DNA of 64,000 bases from Burkholderia plantarii (GTDB taxonomy: Bacteria > Pseudomonadota > Gammaproteobacteria > Burkholderiales > Burkholderiaceae), in NCBI RefSeq assembly GCF_001411805.1, contig NZ_CP007212.1:744001-808000 (forward strand), written 5' to 3'. Of this stretch, positions 9,522 to 18,044 are shown in pieces. A model generated the notes under the pieces. That model was not told where the DNA came from. It worked only from the letters and a program-made list of their open reading frames with translations, and did not search any database. The position numbers and the translations under genes are program-made. How positions within the stretch are numbered: position 1 is the stretch's first letter; the number at the start of each line of letters is the position of its first letter.

Positions 9522-10175
9522 GTGTCCGCGCCCGACGCCTTGCTGGCCGGCTGGACCTTTCGCGCGGCCCGGCCCGACGACGCGCGGGCCTGCGCGCCGC
9601 TGATCCTGGCCTCCGGCGTGCGCGAGTTCGGCTTCTTTCTCGGCGTGCCGGACGAGGCGATGGTGGGGTTCCTCGCCGGCGCGTTCGCGTCGCGGCACGG
9701 CCGTTTCTCGTGGCGCCGGCATCGCGTGGCGGTGGCGCCCGACGGCAGCGTGGCCGGCGTGCTGGCCGCGCACGACGGGCGCGTGATCGCGCTCGACGAT
9801 CCGCACGTGGCCTGGCTGCTGCTGCGCCGCTTCGGGCTGCGCCACACGGTGGCGAGCCTGCTGCGCGGGCTCGTGCTCGAAGGCGAGCTGCCGGCGCCGA
9901 AGCGCTCGCAGACGCACGTCGCGCACTGCGCGATCGACGCGCGCTGGCGCGGCACCGGGGTGTTCACGGCGCTGTTCGAGGACGCCTGCCGCCACGGCGT
10001 GATCGCGACCGACGACGGGCGCGAGGTGGTGCTCGACGTGCTGCTCAGCAACACGCGCGCGGCCGCGTTGTACCGGCGGCTCGGCTTCGTCGAGCTGGCG
10101 CGCGCGAAGCCGCCCGCGCCGAAGCTGCCGCGCGAACTCGTGTCGACGCGGATGCGCTGGCAGCGCGGCGCCTGA
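9522..10175 (+). CDS. GNAT-family acetyltransferase
   Basis: 217 residues, GTG start behind a purine-rich AGGGGCGG, 12 bases after the oxoamine synthase stop, so the same operon. The C-terminal half carries the GNAT acetyl-CoA region (WRGTGVFTALFEDAC near residue 145) and the closing helix-strand NTRAAALYRRLGFVELA typical of the family. The N-terminal FRAARPDDA opening is also characteristic. These enzymes move an acyl group from acyl-CoA to an amine; here the amine made by the oxoamine synthase is the obvious candidate, which is inference. It is the last + strand gene of the cluster, followed by a strong hairpin. Confidence 0.85.
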   Translation: MSAPDALLAGWTFRAARPDDARACAPLILASGVREFGFFLGVPDEAMVGFLAGAFASRHGRFSWRRHRVAVAPDGSVAGVLAAHDGRVIALDDPHVAWLLLRRFGLRHTVASLLRGLVLEGELPAPKRSQTHVAHCAIDARWRGTGVFTALFEDACRHGVIATDDGREVVLDVLLSNTRAAALYRRLGFVELARAKPPAPKLPRELVSTRMRWQRGA

Positions 10176-10220
10176 TCCGATCCGCCTGCTCCTTTCTTTT
10201 CTTGCTCCCGTTCCAGGCCA

Positions 10221-10255
10221 CCGCCGCCCGCGCGTTCGCGTCGCGCGGGCGGCGG
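10221..10255. terminator. Perfect 14-bp hairpin between convergent genes
   Basis: Arms 10221-10234 and 10242-10255 are exact reverse complements, 7-base loop. It sits between the convergent GNAT and beta-helix genes. There is no clear T tract on the + strand side, so it may act as a bidirectional block or a 3' stabiliser rather than a classic intrinsic terminator. Confidence 0.5.
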
Positions 10256-10266
10256 CAGGTCGATCC

Positions 10267-11889
10267 TCAATACAGCGGGTACCAGGTCGTGTTCTCGCCG
10301 CGGCACAGGTACTGGTGGCCCGCGCCGGCCGCCAGCGCGGCGGGCGGCGCGGCCACCGAGCCGCCCGCCGCCCGCAGCGCGAGCCGCGCGATCCGGCGCG
10401 TGGACGAGAAGCGCACCAGCGAGCCGTCGTAGCCGGCGTTGCAGGCCGGCAGCGTGATCGCCAGTTCATCGAGCGGCGCGGCCGGATCGAGCAGCAGCGT
10501 CTGGGTGCCGGCCGGGATCTCCACCTTGCCGTGGTCGGCCGGCACGTTGAACAGGTAGGCCTTGTCGATGGTCTGGCGGCTGTTGGTGATGGTGGTGGCC
10601 GCCATCGCCGCGTGGACCTCGAACGGCGCGAGCTGCACGTTCGGCGAGTAGTCGCCGAGCCGGTTCTGCGCCATGTATTGCGACAGGCTGTGGAGGTTCG
10701 AGGTCGGCACCGTCGCGTTCACGCCGTAGCCGCCGTTGTGGAAGATGTGGCGCCCCGCGTCGATGCTGATGATGGTGGTGGGATCGTCCACGCGCATGCC
10801 GTCGCGCGTCGCGTTGTAGAGCTGCCCCGGCCCCATCGTGATGCGGCCCGCCGGCCATTTCTCGACGTAGATCTCGATGCCCTTGCCGCCCGGCTGGAGC
10901 TGGCCGGCCGACGCGAACGCGCCGTTCATCACGATCGGCGCGTTCGAGGTGAGCGCGTCGTTGATCCAGACGCCGTAGTCGGTGGCGCCGTCCGAGATGC
11001 TCTGGTCGCTGAAGAATATCTCGCGGTTGCGGCGCGCGACGAGCCGCGTGTCGATCTGGTAATTGACGCCGTTGCCGAACGCCAGCACCTTGCCAAAATA
11101 GACGCCGCCCTGGCCGCCGCCCACGTGGTAGGCGATCTTCGAGAACGTGATCGCGCCGTTGTCGAGATAGACGTCGGAGCCCTGGTCGCTGCCCGGTGCG
11201 CCGTTCAGCATCAACGCCTCGTTCTGCACCTGCAGGTTGAAGCCCGAGTACTTGAAGACGTTGACGTCGTCGAGCCAGATGCCGTTGAACAGCTTGCGCG
11301 AGGACTGCGTGAACACGCCCGCGTCGAGGTCGGCCAGCTCGTTGCCGTTCTGCATGCGGCGCAGATGCAGCGCGGCGCCCGCGCTCATCGTGGTGGTGGA
11401 GTCGAAGCGCAGCCCCGAGATCGACCAGCCCGTCATCGAGGTCTTGCCGTCGCCGACGGTCCAGAGGTCCGAGCGCGTGTCCTTGCCCGTATAGAGCAGG
11501 ACCGTCTGGCGCGCGCCGGCGCCGCGGATCGACACGTTCTGCACCAGCGGCAGCGTCTTGGGCGTGGTGAACACGCAGGTGCCGGCCGGGAACACCAGCG
11601 AGGTGCCGCTGGCGAGGTGCGAGAGCGCGTTGTCCATCGCGCGGTCGTCGTTGCTGGTGCCGTCGCACTTGCCGCCGAAGTCGCGGAAGTTCAGCACGTC
11701 GCGCAGCTTGTCCGCGAGCGGGCGCGCGACCGTGCCGGGGGCGCTGGCGTGGTACTGGAGCCGGCCGAGCTGCTGCTGTGCCGATGCGGCGGCGCTGGCG
11801 GTATCGGCGCGCGCGCCGGACGACAGCGCGCCGGCGAGCCAGAAGCCGAACGCGAGAAGGCGAAGCTTGGTGATCAGGCGAGGAGTCAT
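10267..11889 (-). CDS. Exported right-handed beta-helix protein (pectate lyase 3 / GH28-related)
   Basis: 540 residues. Sec signal peptide at the N terminus (Lys/Arg then LLAFGFWLAGALSS, cleavage after ARA near residue 30), so the mature protein is periplasmic or secreted. The start of the beta-helix shows the family signature NFRDFGGKCDGTSNDDRAM near residue 68, as in Pectate_lyase_3 proteins. The remainder is rich in short G-N-D-S strands without a recognisable catalytic set, which is common in proteins that bind or cleave surface polysaccharides. The upstream 29 codons of open frame are excluded because they precede the signal peptide. Divergent from the DUF1796 gene and near a polysaccharide-export-type permease, so a role in exopolysaccharide handling is plausible but unproven. 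Confidence 0.85.
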   Translation of the reverse strand: MTPRLITKLRLLAFGFWLAGALSSGARADTASAAASAQQQLGRLQYHASAPGTVARPLADKLRDVLNFRDFGGKCDGTSNDDRAMDNALSHLASGTSLVFPAGTCVFTTPKTLPLVQNVSIRGAGARQTVLLYTGKDTRSDLWTVGDGKTSMTGWSISGLRFDSTTTMSAGAALHLRRMQNGNELADLDAGVFTQSSRKLFNGIWLDDVNVFKYSGFNLQVQNEALMLNGAPGSDQGSDVYLDNGAITFSKIAYHVGGGQGGVYFGKVLAFGNGVNYQIDTRLVARRNREIFFSDQSISDGATDYGVWINDALTSNAPIVMNGAFASAGQLQPGGKGIEIYVEKWPAGRITMGPGQLYNATRDGMRVDDPTTIISIDAGRHIFHNGGYGVNATVPTSNLHSLSQYMAQNRLGDYSPNVQLAPFEVHAAMAATTITNSRQTIDKAYLFNVPADHGKVEIPAGTQTLLLDPAAPLDELAITLPACNAGYDGSLVRFSSTRRIARLALRAAGGSVAAPPAALAAGAGHQYLCRGENTTWYPLY

Positions 11890-12533
11890 CGGGTCTCGGA
11901 GCAGGAGGAGCGGGAGCCGGTCGCGGCGGGGCGATCGGCCGGATGCCGCCGTCTGGCGTCTGGCGTCGACCAAGGCGCCGGCGATGATGCGACAGCGCGG
12001 GCGTCATGGCGTTCCCGCCGGCCGGCGCGCGGGCTGCATCGGCACCATGATGGGGCCGCCGTGTGGCGCGGCGTTGTCATCGACGGCGAGGCACGGACCT
12101 TGATACGGAGGGGAGCAAGGCGTAACGCGACGACGGCGCGGGCGCGCAATTCACGACACCGCGCAATGGCAGGCGAAGCGATAAGTCGGGTCGTTGCCGA
12201 AAATCCTTGCCGGTGGCGGCGGGTCATGGCCCGGTCATTGTCATGACGCCAGTGTCGAGCGGATATCCGGCCGCGCGGGGTGATTTTCGCGCATATCGCA
12301 TCCTCATTTTGAAAGCGGGAATGTTTCGTGAGTCGAAACGATCGGTGCGGTTTTTGCCCGGTTTGCGGCGCCCGGCCGGGGCTGCCCCGAAGGCCCGCAG
12401 AGCCATGGCCGGCGGGGTCGAAGCGGTTCGCGCCGGGTGTTTTTCCCTGCCTATCCCGTGCTGGGGAACTGTGATAATGTCGCGCGAACGGGCCCCGGGG
12501 GCGGGCTCCTTTGGATCCATTCGAGACCGTAAC
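11890..12533. other. Intergenic region between divergent beta-helix and DUF1796 genes
   Basis: About 640 bases with no convincing gene. Should hold both promoters. An inverted repeat GTTTCG-N5-CGAAAC lies at 12323-12339 and the flanking 12290-12340 is AT-richer than the surroundings, which suits a promoter for the DUF1796 gene. Confidence 0.5.
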
Positions 12534-13247
12534 ATGATCAATCAGGAATTCGACCATCTCATCAGCCTGGGGGGGCATTGCCAGACGGCATATCAGATCC
12601 GTCGGCATTTCGGCGTGGACAAGGCCTATCCGCTCGACTGGTGGGTGACGCCGACCATTGCGCTGGTCCGGCTGTTCGAAAGTGGCTTCGCTCATATTTT
12701 CCAGGAGGAAAACATGAGGGTGGTCGAGGAGCCTTCCGGCCCGGCCGTCATGTGCAGCCACTACGGCCTGATGCACTATCACGATTTCGACGAAGCGAAA
12801 ATCAACGGCAAGTATTCGCCGTACCTGGTGCGCACCAAGTGCGCGGCCAACAACAGCAAGTTCTCGTACCTGATGACGCGTCTCTTGAACGTGACGGGCA
12901 AGGTGCTGTTCGTGCGCTTCGCGCACGGCTGGGTGCAGCACTATCCGCACACCACCATGTTCGACGAGGCCCTGCTGCATCGCTTCATGGACGCGGCGCG
13001 CGCGATGCTGCCCAATGCCGAGGTCAACCTGCTGCTGCTGAACGACTACAACAACCATGCCGGCCTCGACGGCAATCCGTTCCCCGGCGTCTACACCTCG
13101 GTCGTGAACAACTACGACTCGCAGACCTGGTTCGGCAGCAACCAGGGCTGGACCGAGATGTTCGAGTATCACAACATTCGCTGGAGCGGGGCACCGGCCA
13201 AGCCGGTCGAGCCGGAACACGCGGTCCGGTCGGAACACGCCGCGTAG
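12534..13247 (+). CDS. DUF1796-family putative papain-like cysteine peptidase
   Basis: 237 residues from the ATG at 12534; the open frame continues upstream but the family signature begins right after this start. LISLGGHCQTAYQIRRHF near residues 9-26 is the DUF1796 hallmark, with Cys16 as the presumed nucleophile; conserved PLDWW near residue 33 and a later NDYNN and Trp-rich end also fit. Nothing in the sequence shows export. Members occur in loci for surface polysaccharides or glycoconjugates, but the substrate is unknown. Ends in a terminator shared with the convergent permease gene. Confidence 0.8.
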   Translation: MINQEFDHLISLGGHCQTAYQIRRHFGVDKAYPLDWWVTPTIALVRLFESGFAHIFQEENMRVVEEPSGPAVMCSHYGLMHYHDFDEAKINGKYSPYLVRTKCAANNSKFSYLMTRLLNVTGKVLFVRFAHGWVQHYPHTTMFDEALLHRFMDAARAMLPNAEVNLLLLNDYNNHAGLDGNPFPGVYTSVVNNYDSQTWFGSNQGWTEMFEYHNIRWSGAPAKPVEPEHAVRSEHAA

Positions 13248-13278
13248 CCGGAACCGGCGGCCCCGCCGGCTTCGTCGA

Positions 13279-13309
13279 TAAAAAAACCGCCCCTCGGGGC
13301 GGTTCTTCA
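13279..13309. terminator. Bidirectional intrinsic terminator
   Basis: CCGCCC-CTCG-GGGCGG hairpin around 13287-13302. Reading on the minus strand it is followed by seven T, the stronger direction, serving the ABC-2 permease gene; on the plus strand TTCTTCATT follows, serving the DUF1796 gene. Confidence 0.85.
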
Positions 13310-13335
13310 TTGGGGCGACGGATTGTGCCCGCGCT

Positions 13336-14136
13336 TCATTCGGGTTCGACGCGGGCGCTGACGTAGCGCACCATCACGAGCCCGGTGAACAGCATCACCA
13401 GGTCGGCCACCACCATGTACTCGACGCTGTAGTGCGGCTTGACGAGCGCGCCGAAGTAGCCGTAGCGGATCATCTCGCAGGCATGGACCATCGGCAGCCA
13501 CAGCACCACCTTCTGCGCCGTGGTGGGCAGCCATTCGACCATGAACGCGGCGCCCGACAGCGGGAACAGCAGGTAGGCGATGGTGTGCCACATCCGGTCG
13601 TAGGTCTCGCTCAACTCGCTGAGCGACCCGATGATGAAGCCGAGGCCGATCGCGATGATTGCCAGATAGAGCCAGCCGGCGAGGATCAGCGCGATGTCCT
13701 TGGGCGGCTCCATCAGGCCGACCGCGATGAACAGGATCGACAGGAACAGGAACGACATGGTCGCGCCCGACACTTCCAGCAGCGCGCGCGAGATGAACAG
13801 GTCGATCACGCGCACGTTGCGGTGATAGAGCAGGCTGTGGTTCGGCAGGATCGCCAGCGCGCAGCGGTTGGCCGTGTTGCGCCACAGCAGGATCGTGGAA
13901 TAGCCGGTCACGGCGAACGTGGTGATCGACAGGTTCGAGCCGTGATTGAACTTCGCGACGTTCCACAGTGCCGTGACGCCGAGCGTGAACGACATCGGCT
14001 CGAAGAAAATCCACAGGAAGCCGACGTTGTGGCGTCCGTAGCGCGTGATGATTTCGCGCATCAGCAGGGCGGCGACGACCCGGCATTGAATCTGGAACGA
14101 CCGCGGCAACGACGTGTTGTGTTTGGCGCTGAGCAT
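13336..14136 (-). CDS. ABC-2 type polysaccharide/O-antigen export permease (KpsM/Wzm-like)
   Basis: 266 residues, about six hydrophobic segments (near residues 40-60, 65-85, 115-140, 145-170, 180-200 and 235-255). The N-terminal REIITRYGRHNVGFLWIFFEP stretch is the amphipathic helix and first membrane entry typical of capsule and O-antigen exporters. It would form the channel half of an ABC transporter, with an ATPase of the KpsT/Wzt type. No ATPase gene lies next to it: downstream is the convergent DUF1796 gene, upstream the asparaginase gene. It may pair with an ATPase elsewhere or be left over from a larger locus. Functional assignment of the family is firm; the substrate is unknown. Confidence 0.85.
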   Translation of the reverse strand: MLSAKHNTSLPRSFQIQCRVVAALLMREIITRYGRHNVGFLWIFFEPMSFTLGVTALWNVAKFNHGSNLSITTFAVTGYSTILLWRNTANRCALAILPNHSLLYHRNVRVIDLFISRALLEVSGATMSFLFLSILFIAVGLMEPPKDIALILAGWLYLAIIAIGLGFIIGSLSELSETYDRMWHTIAYLLFPLSGAAFMVEWLPTTAQKVVLWLPMVHACEMIRYGYFGALVKPHYSVEYMVVADLVMLFTGLVMVRYVSARVEPE

Positions 14137-14265
14137 CTGGATCTGGGGATGGCGTGACTGCGGGCATTGTATCAGCCCGTCTTGACAGTCCGCGTGCGGA
14201 TGCGGGCATCGGCCGGGTGCCGGTTCCGTTGGTCAGTCGCGGCCGCCGTGGCGGGCGCCGCGCCC

Positions 14266-15258
14266 TCAATAGCGATCGAACAGCCGCTGCAACGCACCGC
14301 GGTCCTCGCTCAGCGTGAGCCCCAGCATCAGCAGGATGCGGGCCTTCTGGGGGATCTGGTCGTCCACCGTGAGCCAGCCGTAGGCGTCGTCGGGCTGCGC
14401 GCCGTTGCGCGTGACCACGCCGTTGCCGGTGCGCGAGGCCCGCACGACCTGTGTGCCGCGCCGTGCCGCCGCGCGCAGGCCGTCCACCAGCCGCGCGGCG
14501 ACGTTGCCGTTGCCGGTGCCGGCGAACACCAGCCCGCGCGCGCCCGCGGCGGCGGCCTCGAGCCAGGCGGGATCGAGTTCGCCGTAGGCGTGGACGAGAT
14601 CCACGCGCGGCAGCGCGGGCAGCGCCGCGGCCGACCACGGCGTGTCGAGCGTATGCGGCCGCAGCGGGCGCCGGTAGTAGCGCGGCGCACCGTCCACCAT
14701 CAGCCCGAGCGGCCCATACGGCGAGCGAAACGCCTCGAGCTTGTAGCTGTGCTGCTTGACCACGTCGCGCGCGGTGTGGATCTCGTCGTTGGCCACCACC
14801 AGCGTGCCGAGCCCGCGCGAGGCCGGGTGCGCCGCCACCGCGATCGCCGCGTGCAGGTTCAGCGCCGCGTCGGAGCTGAGCGCCGAGGGCGGGCGCAGCG
14901 CGCCGACCACCACCACCGGCTTCGCGCTCTTGAGCGTCAGGTGCAGGAAATAGGCGGTCTCCTCGATCGTGTCGGTGCCGTGCGTGAGCACCACGCCGTC
15001 GATCGCGTCGTCGGCGAGCCGCTCGGCGACGCGCGCCGCGATCGCCACGAGTTCGGCGTTGCCGAAGTTCTCCGAGCCGGTCTGCAGCAGCTGTTCGGCG
15101 CGCAGTCGCGCGATGCCGGCCGCCTGCGGCAGCTGATCGAGCAGCGTGTCGATGCCATGCACGGAGCAGGCATAGGACGCGGTATGCGTGGCGCTGGCGC
15201 CATGCCCGGCGATGGTGCCGCCGGTGCCGATCACGGCGAGGGTCGGTCTGGTTGGCAT
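14266..15258 (-). CDS. L-asparaginase
   Basis: 330 residues, usual size for bacterial-type asparaginases, which hydrolyse asparagine to aspartate and ammonia. Both active-site threonine motifs are present: IGTGGTIAG near residue 10 and VLTHGTDTIEET near residue 90. The GALRPPSALSSDAALNL stretch near 120 and FAGTGNGNVA near 245 are also family marks. No signal peptide is visible, suggesting a cytoplasmic form. Followed on the same strand by dadA after 48 bases in the reverse reading order (dadA lies upstream), so the two may be co-transcribed in amino-acid breakdown. Confidence 0.9.
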   Translation of the reverse strand: MPTRPTLAVIGTGGTIAGHGASATHTASYACSVHGIDTLLDQLPQAAGIARLRAEQLLQTGSENFGNAELVAIAARVAERLADDAIDGVVLTHGTDTIEETAYFLHLTLKSAKPVVVVGALRPPSALSSDAALNLHAAIAVAAHPASRGLGTLVVANDEIHTARDVVKQHSYKLEAFRSPYGPLGLMVDGAPRYYRRPLRPHTLDTPWSAAALPALPRVDLVHAYGELDPAWLEAAAAGARGLVFAGTGNGNVAARLVDGLRAAARRGTQVVRASRTGNGVVTRNGAQPDDAYGWLTVDDQIPQKARILLMLGLTLSEDRGALQRLFDRY

Positions 15259-15306
15259 CGTGGTCCGAATCAGGGAGCGGAGGCCCGCGCGCGGCGAGCG
15301 GCGGGA

Positions 15307-16554
15307 TCAGTGCGAGAACGTCTCGCGCAGCGGGTGGCCGGTGCCGCCGGCGAGCCAGTCGGCCAGCAGCGCGGCCGAGCCGGCCGCGAGCGTGAAGCCG
15401 AGCGCGCCGTGGCCGAGGTTGAGCCAGAGGTTGCGGTAGCGCGTGGGGCCGATGGTCGGCACGCCGGTGGGCGTGGCGGGGCGCTGGCCGGTCCAGGCGA
15501 GCGGCTCGCCCGCGGTGAGTTCGGGGAACAGCGCGCGGGCCTGCGCGTGCAGCGTGGCGAGGCGCGCCGGGTCCGGTTCGGGCGAGGCGTCGAGGTCCGC
15601 GATCCCGGCCACGCGCAGCCGCCCGCCGAGCCGCGCGTAGACGACCTTGCGCGCGAAATCGGTCAGGCTCGCGCGCGGCGCCGGCGCGCCGGTGGGCAGC
15701 GCGTAGGTCAGGCTGTAGCCTTTCAGCGGCCAGATCGGCGGGCGGATGCCGAGCGGCGCGAGCAGCGGCGCGGCGCTCGCGCCCGCCGCGATCACGATCT
15801 GGTCGGCGTCGATCGGCGAGCCGTCGCGCAGCGCGACCACGCGTGCGTCACGCGCGTCACCGGCCACGCGCAGGCCGTCGAGCGCGACGCCGGTCGTGAT
15901 CGTCACGCCGCGCGCGCGCAGCAGCGCCGCGAGGCCGGTGCAGAAGCGGTGGCAGTCGGCGGTGTCCTCGCTCGGCGTATGGATGCCGCCGGCGAACTGG
16001 TCGCGATGCGGCGCGAGCGACGGCTCCAGCGCGACGCAGGCGGCCGCGTCGAGCGCGCGCTGCTCGCAGCCGAGCGCGCGCTGCAGTTCGAGCTGCGCGA
16101 CCGCCTGCTGCATCGCGCCGGGATCGCGGTGCAGCACGAGCTTGCCCGAGCGCACGAAGTCGAAATCGAGCGACGGCTCGGCGGCGATCATCTCGTGCAG
16201 CAGCGTGCGGCTCAGGAACGACAGCGACAGCAGCTGGCGCGTGGTCAGCGCGCTGCGCGAGCGCGTGCAGGCCGCGAGGAACGCGAAGCACCAGCGCCAC
16301 TGGGCCGGGTTCAGCGTCGGCCGGAACCGCACCGGCGAGTCGCGGCGCAGCAGCCAGCCGGGCAGCTTCGAGATCACGCCCGGATCGGCGAGCGGCGCGA
16401 CGTAGCTGTACGACAGCTGGCCGCCGTTGCCGAAGCTGGTCTCGCGCGCCACCGCCGGGTGCCGTTCGAGCACGGTCACCTCGTGACCGGCGCGTTGCAG
16501 GTAGTACGCGCTCGACAGGCCGATCACGCCGGCCCCGACGATCAGGATACGCAT
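15307..16554 (-). CDS. dadA: D-amino acid dehydrogenase
   Basis: 415 residues from the ATG at 16554, near the normal DadA length. FAD-dependent membrane-associated oxidase fold: N-terminal dinucleotide-binding GAGVIGLSSAYYL then the acidic end VTVLER at residue 30, FGNGGQLSYSYVAPLADPG near 43-60, and the C-terminal GHGALGFTLAAGS flavin contact. It oxidises D-amino acids to 2-oxo acids, passing electrons to the quinone pool. No alr/dadX racemase is adjacent, unlike the classic dad operon, so it may be a paralogue with a different substrate. It sits between the asparaginase and a GlxA-type regulator, all on the minus strand. Confidence 0.88.
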   Translation of the reverse strand: MRILIVGAGVIGLSSAYYLQRAGHEVTVLERHPAVARETSFGNGGQLSYSYVAPLADPGVISKLPGWLLRRDSPVRFRPTLNPAQWRWCFAFLAACTRSRSALTTRQLLSLSFLSRTLLHEMIAAEPSLDFDFVRSGKLVLHRDPGAMQQAVAQLELQRALGCEQRALDAAACVALEPSLAPHRDQFAGGIHTPSEDTADCHRFCTGLAALLRARGVTITTGVALDGLRVAGDARDARVVALRDGSPIDADQIVIAAGASAAPLLAPLGIRPPIWPLKGYSLTYALPTGAPAPRASLTDFARKVVYARLGGRLRVAGIADLDASPEPDPARLATLHAQARALFPELTAGEPLAWTGQRPATPTGVPTIGPTRYRNLWLNLGHGALGFTLAAGSAALLADWLAGGTGHPLRETFSH

Positions 16555-16727
16555 GCCGTTTCCACGCCTCCGTGTATGGGTTGCGAGGCGCCCGCCCGGG
16601 CGCTTCGAGATCGGTCCACTGTACGGCCGTGCCGCGCGTCGCGCATTGCATCGCGCGGCCGAAAAATAGAAGAATTGCGTCAGGCCCGGCCCGGTGTGGC
16701 CCGGTATGGCGGGCGCCGGGCCGCCCT

Positions 16728-17816
16728 TCAGCCGCCGGCCGCGCCGCGCAGCTTGCCCGGCGTCACGCCGTAGGCTTCGCGGAACGCGCGGATGAAATGC
16801 GCGGCGTCGGCGAAGCCGCATTCGTAGGCGACGTCGGTGATGCGGCGCGTGGTGTTGACGAGCATCCAGCGCGCGTAGCGCAGCCGCATGCGCCGGTAGA
16901 ACGCGTTCGGCGAGGTGTTCATCTCGGCGGCGAACGCGCGTTCGAGATGGCGCACGCTGGTGCCGGTCATGCGCGCGATCACCGCCACCGTCAGCGGCGC
17001 CTCCAGGTTTTCCTCCATCAGCAGCACCGCGTGCCGCACCGTCGCGTCGTCCACCGACAGGTAGCCGAGCGCCGCGCGCCGCTCGACGAACGAGGCGCCG
17101 CTCTGTCGGCTCACCGTCATCTGGTGGATCACCTTGGAGGCGCGGTCGGGGCCGCAGTGCAGGCTGATCAGCCGCGTCGCCAGCTCGATCACCGAGATGC
17201 CGCCGGCGCAGGTGATGCGGTCGCCGTCGATCAGGTAATCGGTGTGCGTGACGAGCCGCAGTGCAGGGAACAGCCGCCGGTAGTCCTCCACGTGGAAGCT
17301 GTGGACGCAAGCCACGCGCGCCTCCATCAGGCCCGCGCGCGCGAGCACGAAGCTGCCGGTGCAGAGGCCGACGAGCGGCGTGCCGGCCTCGGCCGCGCGG
17401 CGCAGGTAGTCCCAGTAGCGCGCGTCCACCTGCTCCAGATGCGGCAGCAGCCCGCCGATCACGATCACGTAGTCGAACTGCGCCGGATCGGGAAACGCGC
17501 TCTGTACCGTCACCGGGATTCCGCAACTGGCCTCGACCGCCTCGCCCGCCACCCCGGCGATGGTCCAGAGGCAGCGCAGCTGGCGGCTCTGGTCGCTGCG
17601 GTCGGCGGCGTGGCGCAGCGCATCGCAGAGACCCGCCAGCGACAGCATCGGAAAGCGCGGCCACAACACGATCGCCACGCTCAGCTCGGCGCCCGCCGAC
17701 CGGCTCGGGCGCGCCTGCGGCGAGCGCGGACGCGCGTCGAGCGCCGTGACGATCGGCACGGCGGCGGCGTTGGAAGCGGAGGCGGGAGCGCGCGGCGCGT
17801 CGTCGGTGGCAGGCAT
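16728..17816 (-). CDS. GlxA-type AraC regulator (DJ-1/PfpI domain plus AraC DNA-binding domain)
   Basis: 362 residues. An unusual disordered Ala/Arg/Ser-rich leader of about 45 residues is followed by a class I glutamine amidotransferase-like domain (residues 46-220, with GLCTGSFVLARAGL holding the nucleophile-elbow Cys) and a C-terminal AraC/XylS double helix-turn-helix (residues 255-355; TGTSVRHLERAF and ITDVAYECGFADAAHFIRAF). Relatives include ArgR, GbdR and CdhR, which sense arginine, glycine betaine and carnitine. The neighbours (dadA, asparaginase, divergent amino-acid binding protein) suggest an amino-acid-type effector, which is inference. Confidence 0.88.
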   Translation of the reverse strand: MPATDDAPRAPASASNAAAVPIVTALDARPRSPQARPSRSAGAELSVAIVLWPRFPMLSLAGLCDALRHAADRSDQSRQLRCLWTIAGVAGEAVEASCGIPVTVQSAFPDPAQFDYVIVIGGLLPHLEQVDARYWDYLRRAAEAGTPLVGLCTGSFVLARAGLMEARVACVHSFHVEDYRRLFPALRLVTHTDYLIDGDRITCAGGISVIELATRLISLHCGPDRASKVIHQMTVSRQSGASFVERRAALGYLSVDDATVRHAVLLMEENLEAPLTVAVIARMTGTSVRHLERAFAAEMNTSPNAFYRRMRLRYARWMLVNTTRRITDVAYECGFADAAHFIRAFREAYGVTPGKLRGAAGG

Positions 17817-17886
17817 GGGCAGGCGCGGTGGACGGTGGTTCCGATTGTAGCCGGGCCGCCGGCGCCGGCCCGCGCGTGGCGCATTT

Positions 17887-17906
17887 GTTCTATTTCCGGG
17901 CAGAAC
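17887..17906. promoter_or_regulatory. Inverted repeat in the divergent glxA-type regulator / livJ-like promoter region
   Basis: GTTCT-N10-AGAAC, in an AT-richer pocket between the divergent regulator and binding-protein genes. Position suits a regulator site, but the arms are only five bases. Confidence 0.35.
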
Positions 17907-18044
17907 GGTTCAATGCCGTCATTTTGTGACTGCCTACATTCGATTCCGTCGACCCATCACCACGCGCCGCCGGCGGCGCGCGGCAACGCCGGGCGCATGC
18001 GTGCATGCGGCCCGGTTCATCGAAATCACGGAGGCGGGTGAAGC

